A stretch of 29,415 nucleotides of DNA, taken from JAZNQL01 sp045590155. GTDB lineage: Bacteria > Bacillota > Clostridia > UMGS1883 > UMGS1540. Location: NCBI GenBank assembly GCA_045590155.1, contig JAZNQL010000040.1, forward strand, positions 1-29,415. The letters are read 5' to 3'. The notes under the pieces were generated by a model. The model searched no databases, was not told the origin of the DNA, and was given only the letters and a program-made list of their open reading frames with translations. The position numbers were made by a program, and so were the translations under genes. Shown piece by piece: positions 22,010-29,415 of the stretch (positions are counted from its first letter, which is position 1; each line of letters starts with the position of its first letter).

Positions 22010-23326
22010 CTATTTTAAGATTGTAAGCATATAATCTAAAAGTGTTCTGCGCATATAGAAAAGGCATTTTCCGTTTTCGTATACGGCGCAATTTAATTCG
22101 TCATAATCGTAAAACTCAAAATATTCTGTTGTAGAATCCTTTAAAACAAACTTTACAGAAGCAAGCATTTCTCCCTTTTTTGAATATCCAGATAAAACTT
22201 CTCCGTCAGCTTCGCCAGATATAAGTGCCATATAATAAGGGCGGAATTGTTCGAGAGTATATTCTTTTCCGTCTATAAAATATTTTTGAGTATCCCCGGT
22301 ACCTTCTGTTGTTATGGTAGCGGTTTTGCCGGCAGAATAAACTGTTGCACTTGCAAGAGTATTTAAGTCGATAATGCTGAAAAACTTTTCTGCAACATCA
22401 AAAAATGTTACTTTTAAGAAGGAAAGTTTTTCGGGAGAAACCTTGTATCGTACGCCGTTTTGTTCTGAATAAACAATTGCATAATCATCCATAAAGGCTG
22501 ACTTAAAGGAAAAAGTTTTTCCGCCTGCCTTTACTTCAAACGAATAGGGAAGGCGGTAATTTACCAAATCTTCCACTACATCATAGGCAAGGATTGCGGA
22601 AATAGGTGTAAGAACAAGATTTTTTACAGCGTCATTATCTGCATCGTAAACGTGAGGATGAGTTATCTTCCAGTTTGAAATAACGCCATAAACATCCGCA
22701 TGAATATTGTTTTCCCTATAATTCATACTTATAAGACCGTTTTCGCCAGTAATAGAAAAAGCAGTTATACTTTGACTGTCAACATCAATCAAAGTGAGAT
22801 TTCGAAAATCCAAAAGCTCGGCACCTATATTCTCTGCGGCAAGTTTTGAAATAACATAAACAGAATCAAATCCTTCTACAAAGCAGTAATAACCGCTTTG
22901 GTCGGGTAATATGTTGCCAAGATAAAAGCTTTTTGAAGACGAATCGATAAACTCAATAACAGCCGTAGGTGTTTGAGTATTTATTCCATAATCAATAAGT
23001 TCGCCTTTACGCTCGAGTGCACGGGATGCATATAACTCTGTTAAAGTTCCTAAAGCAGATAATACAGAACTTTCATCAAGGTCTGTATGTTCTTTGCCTA
23101 AAACCTTCCACACGCCTTCTTCCTTGAAAAGTGTAAAGCTTTCACTTCTGTTAAAGGTCATTCTTAAAGCTTCTTTATCAGTTGCAAAAACCTTTATACG
23201 AGGAGTTGTTTGTACTTTACTTGGTTGTTTAGTGTTTGACACGGTTGATATTGAATTGAGCACCACAATGCCTATCAAAATAAGTGCGATTACACACGAA
23301 AGAATTATAATTGTTTTCTTATTCAA
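22010..23326 (-). CDS. DUF4340 membrane-anchored protein of a Gld-type ABC system
   Basis: A 438-residue protein, last in the operon. An N-terminal membrane segment (about 5-24, IIILSCVIALILIGIVVL) anchors a large outer domain of beta-rich repeats with FNRSESFTLFKEEGVWKV, AVIEFIDSSSKSFYLGN and YRLPYSFEVKAGGKTF. This matches DUF4340, a family regularly placed beside GldG-type ABC genes; its function is unknown. The ATG lies two bases after the upstream gene's stop, with gaggagg in that gene's last codons. It probably acts outside the membrane with the transporter. Confidence 0.85.
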   Translation of the reverse strand: MNKKTIIILSCVIALILIGIVVLNSISTVSNTKQPSKVQTTPRIKVFATDKEALRMTFNRSESFTLFKEEGVWKVLGKEHTDLDESSVLSALGTLTELYASRALERKGELIDYGINTQTPTAVIEFIDSSSKSFYLGNILPDQSGYYCFVEGFDSVYVISKLAAENIGAELLDFRNLTLIDVDSQSITAFSITGENGLISMNYRENNIHADVYGVISNWKITHPHVYDADNDAVKNLVLTPISAILAYDVVEDLVNYRLPYSFEVKAGGKTFSFKSAFMDDYAIVYSEQNGVRYKVSPEKLSFLKVTFFDVAEKFFSIIDLNTLASATVYSAGKTATITTEGTGDTQKYFIDGKEYTLEQFRPYYMALISGEADGEVLSGYSKKGEMLASVKFVLKDSTTEYFEFYDYDELNCAVYENGKCLFYMRRTLLDYMLTILK

Positions 23327-23328
23327 AA

Positions 23329-24702
23329 TTACAGATGCCTCCTCTTAAGCCAGATAATAAGGCCCGAAACAAGTGCGGCAAGAGGCGGAATTATACCAAA
23401 AAGGGCAATGTAAAAATATGACAATGAGTTGCTCATATTAAGAGATGATACCGTAATTTTTTTAGGAGCAATATCTAAAGTTGCATCGGTAAGATACGAA
23501 AGCATATTGTTGAAAAACTCGCCGTTTGCAAGGCTTGATTCTGCGAGATTTGTTTCGGCAAAAACAGCAGTAGAGCCTGAAATAAATACTTTGGACATTT
23601 TATCTTTTTCATGGTAAACGTCAAGTATTGCGGCAACAGATATGGTTTCGTTTTCAAATATAATATTTCCTTGTGTATCAATCGAAGCACCTGTGTTTGA
23701 GGTTTTTACAACAGGTGTTGCGGTAACACCAGAAACAGTATCAAACATAAGACTCTGACTATCGGCCCATAAAAGATTTTTATTTATAACAGAGTCGGTT
23801 GTAGCATGACTTTCGAAAACAGGGTAAAAACTTACGAGCGAGAGTGCTCGTGATGAGCTTGTTTCAAAAACAATATCACCCATGGGCGAAACACCCCAGT
23901 ATTCGTTCATATATGCATAAAGTCTTGGAAGATTGGTTGTTTTGTAATTTACCATAAACGCAACATTTCCGCCGTTTGACAAATATGCATTTAAAGTTTC
24001 AATTTCCTTTGCGGTAAAGTCTTTTTGAGGACCTACAATGTATAATGCATTTGCATTTTCGGGAACAGGCGTGGTTGAAAGGTCAATCTGATAAACTGTA
24101 ACGTTGCAATCGTTAAAGGCTTTTTCTAAAGACTGTGCCATAATTTCTTCATGTCCTGTTGTTAAATAAACGGTTACAGAATCGGTTTTTCTTGTAAGAT
24201 AAGAAATTGCGTTTGTAATTTCTTTTTCAAGTTTAAATCCGGATAATGTGGCATTGCCTTCTGAATTTGTAGAGGTTGAAAAGAAGCTGTCTTGTGCAAT
24301 GGTTCTTGATTTTTTGTTATTTTCAACAATAATCATACCGTTTGAAAGATCCGAAATGCCCATTGCAGCCATTCTTTTTACAAAGGCAGGCTCTGCGTTG
24401 GGGTCGTGAGTTTCAAAATTTATATACTTTGAAGCAGCCTTGTAAGTGTTTGCTACATGCAGAACGCCCGATGCCTGATTTGCAAGGGTTGACATATAAT
24501 AAATGTTTACATCACTGTCAAGGGAATCTAAAACCTTGTGCGTCTGGTCTGTTAAAGTATATATTTTATTTTTTGTGAAGTCTATCTGCACGGGGAAGCG
24601 GTCTGTAAGCATAGCTACAAAGGCATTAAAAAGAATAGCTATTAACAAAACTGCGATAATAAGTACAGATTCATTTATATTATGTTTTATTTTTTTCTTC
24701 AT
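23329..24702 (-). CDS. GldG-family ABC transporter auxiliary protein
   Basis: A 457-residue protein with one N-terminal membrane helix (about 12-32, ESVLIIAVLLIAILFNAFVAM), a large extracytoplasmic domain and a C-terminal helix (about 428-450) followed by KRRHL. Motifs FTKNKIYTLTDQTHKVLDSLDSDVNIYYM, THDPNAEPAFVKRMA, LTTGHEE and NALYIVGPQKDFTAKEIETLNAYLSNGG match the GldG/ABC_transp_aux family. That family partners with GldA and GldF in gliding bacteria but is widespread in non-gliding Firmicutes. The ATG follows ggaggtacact, 12 bases after the permease gene. Confidence 0.9.
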   Translation of the reverse strand: MKKKIKHNINESVLIIAVLLIAILFNAFVAMLTDRFPVQIDFTKNKIYTLTDQTHKVLDSLDSDVNIYYMSTLANQASGVLHVANTYKAASKYINFETHDPNAEPAFVKRMAAMGISDLSNGMIIVENNKKSRTIAQDSFFSTSTNSEGNATLSGFKLEKEITNAISYLTRKTDSVTVYLTTGHEEIMAQSLEKAFNDCNVTVYQIDLSTTPVPENANALYIVGPQKDFTAKEIETLNAYLSNGGNVAFMVNYKTTNLPRLYAYMNEYWGVSPMGDIVFETSSSRALSLVSFYPVFESHATTDSVINKNLLWADSQSLMFDTVSGVTATPVVKTSNTGASIDTQGNIIFENETISVAAILDVYHEKDKMSKVFISGSTAVFAETNLAESSLANGEFFNNMLSYLTDATLDIAPKKITVSSLNMSNSLSYFYIALFGIIPPLAALVSGLIIWLKRRHL

Positions 24703-24714
24703 AGTGTACCTCCG

Positions 24715-25419
24715 TCAGTTCCAACGTCTTTGTTCCACACTTCTTATTGTAAGGAACAAAAATACGGCGGTAAAGCTTATATAGTAAATTATAGGTTCAA
24801 GGCTTAAAACTCCTATTTCAAAGGAATCAAATCTTGCATAGACATTTATAAAGTTTATTATTGTAAGAACAAAATTTGAGGTAAGAGAGGTTGTAAGCCA
24901 GTCTAAAATATACAAAATCATTAAAGTTGCAAAAGTGAAAATTGCAGCAACTGTCTGATTTTCTGTAAGTGACGAAATGAAAAGCCCTATTGATATAAAG
25001 CACAGTCCCATCAAAGCAAAGCCTATATAACTGCATAAAATCTGTGCGTATGCAGGCTGACCGTGAATTGCGGGAACGATAAGGTACAAAAGAGTTATTC
25101 CTAAAGTTAAGAGGAACAAAACTGCTGCCGAGAAAAATTTGCCAAGTACAATTCCGCTTACTGATACAGGCGAGGTAAGAAGAAGCTGGTCTGTTTTGGA
25201 ATGACGTTCTTCACTTAAAAGTCGCATAGTAAGAATAGGAATTAAAAATAAAAATATAAAATTTATTTTTGAAAGAATAAGGTCAAGCGAGGGAGAACGG
25301 TTTATAAGATTTACAACCGAAAACATAAAGCCCGACACAGCAAGAAACATACCCATAAAGATGTATGCCGAGGGTGTTGTAAAATAGGATCTGATTTCTC
25401 TGTTAAAAACAGCTTTCAT
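24715..25419 (-). CDS. ABC-2 type permease, GldF-like
   Basis: A 234-residue membrane protein with six hydrophobic segments (starting at about 17, 50, 95, 130, 165 and 205), opening MKAVFNREIRSYFTTPSAYIF and containing RLLSEERHSKTDQLLLTSPVS, both typical of the GldF/ABC-2 permease family. The length fits a six-pass half transporter. Its ATG overlaps the ATPase stop by four bases, indicating translational coupling and an obligate partner. Substrate is unknown. Confidence 0.9.
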   Translation of the reverse strand: MKAVFNREIRSYFTTPSAYIFMGMFLAVSGFMFSVVNLINRSPSLDLILSKINFIFLFLIPILTMRLLSEERHSKTDQLLLTSPVSVSGIVLGKFFSAAVLFLLTLGITLLYLIVPAIHGQPAYAQILCSYIGFALMGLCFISIGLFISSLTENQTVAAIFTFATLMILYILDWLTTSLTSNFVLTIINFINVYARFDSFEIGVLSLEPIIYYISFTAVFLFLTIRSVEQRRWN

Positions 25420-26336
25420 TGTTTATCGCCTCCCACAAGTTTTACGAACATATCTTCAAGCGACATATCGTGATTTTTCATCATTAAAATTGTAAAGCCC
25501 GACTCAGAAACGACCTTTGAAATATCGGCACGGATATCGCCTGAGCAATCAATAGTAAAGATGTTTGAGCCTTTATATGAAGTAACATTTAAAACGCCTT
25601 CAATATTTTTAAGAACTTTTGTAATTTCTTGAGCGTCTCCCTGTATTTCGGCTTTAATTCTGGATTTTATACCCAAAATATTGGATAATGTTTCGGGTGT
25701 TCCGTTTGCTACAATCTTGCCTTTGTTTATGATGATAATTCTGTCACACACCGCACTTATTTCTGAAAGAATGTGAGAACTTAAAATTACAGTGGATTTT
25801 TTACCAAGCTCGGAAATAAGATTGCGCATTTCTATAACCTGCATAGGGTCAAGACCAACAGTTGGTTCGTCAAGAATAATAATGGGCGGGTTTCCTATTA
25901 AAGCCTGTGCAAGTCCTACTCTTTGCTTATAACCTTTTGAAAGGTTTTTAATAAGTCTGCCCGATACTTCTGTAAGCTTTGCAGTTTTATAGATTTCTTC
26001 AAGATGTGCACGTCGGGGCAGAGTACAACCCTTTAATTCATAAACAAAAGAAAGGTATTCTTCTACTGTCATATCAATATAAAGAGGAGGAATTTCGGGA
26101 AGGTAACCGATACAACGGCGAGCCTCATAGGGGTCGTCCATTATATTGTGACCATTTATCACAATATTGCCCGAGGTACTTGAAATATAACCTGTAAGCA
26201 TATTCATAACAGTAGATTTACCTGCACCGTTAGGACCTAAAAGACCTACAATTTCTCCTTCCTTTATAGAGAAGTTTACGTTATTTACGGCTTTATTGTT
26301 GCCGTAATTTTTTGATAAGGATGTAACAGTTATCAT
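25416..26336 (-). CDS. ABC transporter ATP-binding protein, GldA/CcmA-like
   Basis: A 306-residue ATPase. Walker A is G34-PNGAGKST42, the Q-loop region YLPEIPPLYIDMTV, the signature LSKGYKQRVGLAQALI, Walker B IIILDEPTVGLDP and the switch His in SSHIL. The C-terminal 90 residues form the extra domain usual for ABC-2 exporter ATPases. RBS aggag precedes the ATG at 26336, 14 bases after the aspS stop. Together with the permease, GldG-like and DUF4340 genes it makes a four-gene system at the end of a tRNA-synthetase operon. Confidence 0.93.
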   Translation of the reverse strand: MITVTSLSKNYGNNKAVNNVNFSIKEGEIVGLLGPNGAGKSTVMNMLTGYISSTSGNIVINGHNIMDDPYEARRCIGYLPEIPPLYIDMTVEEYLSFVYELKGCTLPRRAHLEEIYKTAKLTEVSGRLIKNLSKGYKQRVGLAQALIGNPPIIILDEPTVGLDPMQVIEMRNLISELGKKSTVILSSHILSEISAVCDRIIIINKGKIVANGTPETLSNILGIKSRIKAEIQGDAQEITKVLKNIEGVLNVTSYKGSNIFTIDCSGDIRADISKVVSESGFTILMMKNHDMSLEDMFVKLVGGDKQ

Positions 26337-26350
26337 ATATTTCTCCTAAA

Positions 26351-28126
26351 TTATTCTTCGGGAATATTGAGTTCTATACCAAGTTCTGCAAGTTGTTTTG
26401 AGTCAACATCGGAAGGTGCCATTGTCATAAGCTCTGACGCATTTTGTACTTTGGGGAAAGCAATAACGTCACGGATCGAAGAGCTTCCGCACAAAAGCAT
26501 AGCAAAGCGGTCAAGACCATAAGCCATTCCGCCGTGAGGAGGTGTGCCGTAACGGAAAGCTTCAAGTAAAAATCCGAAACGGCTTTGAGCCTGCTCTTCC
26601 GAGATTGAAATTGCACGGAACATTGAACTTTGAACCTTGGGGTTATGAATTCTTATACTTCCGCCACCAAGTTCAACGCCGTTTAAAATTATATCGTAAG
26701 CCTTTGCAAGCACCTGTTCGGGGTGTGTATCCAAAAGCTCTATATGTTCATCTTTAGGTGATGTGAAAGGATGATGCATAGCGGTGTATCTTTCTTCCTC
26801 TTCGTCATATTCCAAAAGCGGGAAGTCGGTTACCCATAAGAGATTGAACTTGTTTTCGTCAATAAGGTCAAGCTTTTTCGCAATATGAAGTCTTAATGCA
26901 CCGAGTGAATCAAATACTACTTTATTTCTGTCGGCAACAATTAAGATAAGGTCGCCTTTGTTTGCACCTGCCGCTTTGATTATACTGTCAAGCTCTTCTT
27001 GTGAGAAGAATTTTGCAATAGGACTCTTTATTTCATCTGCGGTTATGTTTATCCAGGCAAGACCTTTAGCTTTGTAGGTTTTTACAAATTCGGTAAGAGC
27101 ATCAAGCTCGCGGCGGGCAAACTTATCGCTTCCGCCTTCTACTGTAATTGCACGAACACTTCCGCCTGCACCTACCGCATCGGCAAACACTTTAAATCCG
27201 CAATTTCTTACTGCGTCTGAAAGGTCCTGAATTTCCATGCCAAATCTTGTATCAGGCTTATCTGAACCGTAACGGTTCATAGCTTCGCTGTAAGGCATTC
27301 TGGGGAAGGGTACCTTTATATCAATACCCTTTATTTCACGGAATACTCGTTGAATAAATCTTTCGTTAACTTCGATAACATCATCAACATCAACAAAAGA
27401 CATTTCAAGGTCTATCTGTGTAAATTCAGGCTGACGGTCTGCGCGCAAATCCTCGTCACGGAAGCAACGGGCAACCTGCATATATCTGTCAAAGCCTGAA
27501 AGCATAAGAATCTGCTTATAAAGCTGTGGTGACTGGGGAAGCGCATAAAACGAACCCTGGTGAACACGGCTTGGTACAAGATAGTCTCTTGCCCCTTCGG
27601 GAGTACTCTTTGTAAGAATAGGAGTTTCTATTTCCAAAAATCCGTTTTCGTCGTAAAAATCTCTTGCTATTTTTGTTATACGGTGACGGAGCATAAGATT
27701 TTCCTGCAAGGTGGGACGGCGAAGGTCAAGATAACGGTATTTAAGTCTTGTTTCTTCTTTTGCAGTTGTGTCATCTGCAACAACAAAGGGAGGAGTATCG
27801 GCTTTTGACAAAAGGCGGAGTTCTGTAAGTTTTACCTCAATTTCGCCTGTTTTGAGTTTTTCGTTAGCTTCTCCTCTTTTCATAACTGTACCGCTTGCGG
27901 CAATAACGTATTCAAGATGCAAATCGCCTGCAAGCTCGTACTTTGCAAAGCTTTCGTCTGCAACAAGCTGTAAAATACCTGTACGGTCACGTACATCTAT
28001 AAATACAAGCGAACCGAGGTTTCGTACTCTTTGTACCCAACCCATAACTGTAACAGAGTTGCCTTCGTCCTTTGCAGTTACCTGTCCGCACATATGTGTT
28101 CTTTTAAGTCCTTTTAAAGTATCCAT
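26351..28126 (-). CDS. aspS: Aspartyl-tRNA synthetase AspS (bacterial type)
   Basis: A class II synthetase that charges tRNA-Asp, 591 residues. It has the N-terminal OB anticodon-binding domain (VMGWVQRVRNLGSLVFIDVRDRTG), motif 1 with FLEIETPILTKSTPEGARDYLVPSR, QSPQLYKQILMLSGFDRY, motif 2 FRDEDLRADRQPEFTQIDLE, a bacterial GAD insertion domain (about 280-420) and motif 3 GMAYGLDRFAMLL. It starts one base after hisS stops, with ggagg in the last hisS codons. The hisS-aspS order is standard in Firmicutes. Discriminating versus non-discriminating type is not settled from these motifs. Confidence 0.97.
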   Translation of the reverse strand: MDTLKGLKRTHMCGQVTAKDEGNSVTVMGWVQRVRNLGSLVFIDVRDRTGILQLVADESFAKYELAGDLHLEYVIAASGTVMKRGEANEKLKTGEIEVKLTELRLLSKADTPPFVVADDTTAKEETRLKYRYLDLRRPTLQENLMLRHRITKIARDFYDENGFLEIETPILTKSTPEGARDYLVPSRVHQGSFYALPQSPQLYKQILMLSGFDRYMQVARCFRDEDLRADRQPEFTQIDLEMSFVDVDDVIEVNERFIQRVFREIKGIDIKVPFPRMPYSEAMNRYGSDKPDTRFGMEIQDLSDAVRNCGFKVFADAVGAGGSVRAITVEGGSDKFARRELDALTEFVKTYKAKGLAWINITADEIKSPIAKFFSQEELDSIIKAAGANKGDLILIVADRNKVVFDSLGALRLHIAKKLDLIDENKFNLLWVTDFPLLEYDEEEERYTAMHHPFTSPKDEHIELLDTHPEQVLAKAYDIILNGVELGGGSIRIHNPKVQSSMFRAISISEEQAQSRFGFLLEAFRYGTPPHGGMAYGLDRFAMLLCGSSSIRDVIAFPKVQNASELMTMAPSDVDSKQLAELGIELNIPEE

Positions 28127-28127
28127 T

Positions 28128-29390
28128 TTACTTACCTCCGAGTACTTTTATGATATCGTCTGTGTTATTTATATTAACGTTTATGCAAGAGCCGTCCTGC
28201 ATATTTTTAAGGGTAGCATAACCATTCTTAACTTCTTCACTTCCTAAAACAAGGCTATACAAAGCTTTCTGCTTGTCCGCCTGCTTCATTTGTGCTTTAA
28301 GGCTTCTTCCCAGATGATCGCATTCAGCATAAACGCCTTCGCGGCGAAGTGATGTTACAAGCTTTGATACAGCAATATCTTCTCCCAAGGATGCGACATA
28401 TATATCGGGGCCCGAAACTTCAGGGAAGATAATTCCTTGCGACTGCATTATAAGAATAAGCCTTTCTATTCCTATTGCAAAGCCTATGCCGGGAATATCG
28501 TGCGAAGGGTCAAGCTCGCGCAAAAGATTATCGTAACGTCCGCCACCGCATACAGTTCCCTGTGAGCCTATATTTGTAGAAACAAATTCAAAAACTGTTT
28601 TGGTGTAATAGTCAAGGCCACGGACAATATATGGGTCTATTGTATAAGAAATACCTACGGCATCAAGGGTTTCCTTTACTTTGTTAAAATGCTCGGAACA
28701 ATCATCGCAAATGTAATCTAAAATTACGGGCGCACCCTCGTTTACACCTTTACAAACAGGACTCTTGCAATCAAGTATACGCATAGGGTTAGTATAAAGT
28801 CTTTTACGGCATGTTTCGCAAAGGGTTTCTTCGTGCTCTTTAAAGTATGCAATAAGAGCATCGTTATATTTTTTTCTGCATTCGGGACATCCAATGCTGT
28901 TTATATAAAGAGAAACATCTGTTATGCCAAGCTTTTTCAAAAAGGTATCAACTAATGTTATAAGCTCTGCATCAAGTGTTGGGGAAGGACTTCCAAAAGC
29001 TTCACAACCGAACTGATGGAACTCACGAAGCCTTCCTGCCTGCGGTTTTTCGTAACGATAGCAGGAAATATTATAAAAGAGCTTGGTTGGTTGAGGATTT
29101 GCATATAGCGAGTTTTCAAGATATGCTCGTGCAACCGATGCAGTACCTTCAGGACGCAAGGTTATACTTCTTTCGCCTTTGTCTAAAAAAGTATACATTT
29201 CCTTTTGCACAACGTCGGTTGTATCGCCTACGCCTCGTTCAAAAAGCTCGGTATGTTCAAAAACAGGTGTTCTTATTTCGGAAAAACCGAAATTTCTTGC
29301 AGTTTCTGCTGCAATTTTTTCAATATATTTCCAATGAGGTGCGGCTTCAGGAAGAATGTCGCAAGTACCTCTGGGGGCTTTAGTAATCAT
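28128..29390 (-). CDS. hisS: Histidyl-tRNA synthetase HisS
   Basis: A class II synthetase that charges tRNA-His, 420 residues. It opens APRGTCDILPEA, with motif 1 region FGFSEIRTPVFEHTELF, TLRPEGTASVARA, motif 2 YRYEKPQAGRLREFHQFG, the His-specific RGLDYYTKTVFEF and motif 3 GFAIGIERLIL. The insertion domain carries CPEC, CETC, DCKSPVC and CDDC (about 168-235), a cysteine-rich form known in many Firmicutes HisRS and likely metal-binding. The C-terminal anticodon domain ends near DDIIKVLGGK. RBS aaagga precedes the ATG at 29390. The contig ends 25 bases upstream, so its promoter and any T-box are missing. Confidence 0.97.
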   Translation of the reverse strand: MITKAPRGTCDILPEAAPHWKYIEKIAAETARNFGFSEIRTPVFEHTELFERGVGDTTDVVQKEMYTFLDKGERSITLRPEGTASVARAYLENSLYANPQPTKLFYNISCYRYEKPQAGRLREFHQFGCEAFGSPSPTLDAELITLVDTFLKKLGITDVSLYINSIGCPECRKKYNDALIAYFKEHEETLCETCRKRLYTNPMRILDCKSPVCKGVNEGAPVILDYICDDCSEHFNKVKETLDAVGISYTIDPYIVRGLDYYTKTVFEFVSTNIGSQGTVCGGGRYDNLLRELDPSHDIPGIGFAIGIERLILIMQSQGIIFPEVSGPDIYVASLGEDIAVSKLVTSLRREGVYAECDHLGRSLKAQMKQADKQKALYSLVLGSEEVKNGYATLKNMQDGSCINVNINNTDDIIKVLGGK

Positions 29391-29415
29391 ATTGTCATCC
29401 TTTCAAAAACTTATT

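Noticed and set aside
1..29415. CRISPR arrays, insertion sequences, prophage or attachment sites
   Set aside because: No repeat-spacer pattern, transposase, integrase or phage gene was seen; apart from the adapter artefact no long repeats were noticed.

Overview
The window reads as one contig from a low-GC, Gram-positive-type anaerobe of the class Clostridia, probably an uncultured gut lineage. The basis is a clostridial-order division and cell-wall (dcw) cluster, a MurE with the meso-DAP signature DNPR, strong GGAGG ribosome binding sites with some TTG/GTG starts, a tRNA gene with encoded CCA, a T-box leader, and a PASTA-bearing SpoVD-type transpeptidase. Genus cannot be read from the sequence.

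Bases 1-175 are not genomic. Bases 92-175 match a complete MGI/BGI DNBSEQ library adapter (42 nt + 10-nt index + 32 nt), and 1-94 repeat 179-272 exactly. Both are explained by assembly through a rolling-circle concatemer of one short (about 95 bp) insert. Real sequence begins near 176, inside the 3' end of mraZ.

Region 1 (176-13250, + strand) is the dcw cluster: mraZ (3' end), rsmH, an FtsL-like protein, spoVD/ftsI, murE, murF, mraY, ftsW/spoVE, murG, murA, ftsQ/divIB and ftsZ. It makes lipid I/II precursors, flips or polymerises them and builds the septal ring. Most genes abut or overlap by 4 bp. spoVD has its own leader with a perfect hairpin, and ftsZ has its own promoter and a strong bidirectional terminator. 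murD, ftsA and the usual downstream spoIIGA-sigE are absent.

Region 2 (13251-14316) holds a minus-strand exported YHYH protein and, upstream of it, an unannotated RNA locus. A consensus minus-strand sigma-A promoter fires into a roughly 165-nt nested inverted repeat whose ends pair and are followed by a U tract. A second hairpin with a U-rich tail lies before the YHYH start. A separate plus-strand intrinsic terminator at 14157-14200 has no recognised gene upstream.

Region 3 (14264-21986, + strand) contains short transcription units with clear TTGNNN-17-TATAAT-type promoters: a DUF348/G5/3D-domain cell-wall protein; a D-2-hydroxyacid dehydrogenase plus an Ig-like lipoprotein; a cysteine-synthase-family PLP enzyme plus an acyl-ACP thioesterase; tRNA-Gln(CTG); a T-box leader controlling an unusual XRE-cupin-acyl-CoA synthetase fusion; and a small Cys-rich DUF6472-like protein.

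Region 4 (21952-29415, - strand) is one compact operon read leftward: hisS, aspS, then a GldA/GldF/GldG-type ABC transporter and a DUF4340 protein, ending at a terminator shared with region 3. The contig ends 25 nt upstream of hisS, so any hisS leader is lost.

The most unusual items are the structured RNA upstream of the YHYH gene, the T-box attached to a non-synthetase fusion enzyme, and the adapter chimera at the left end.
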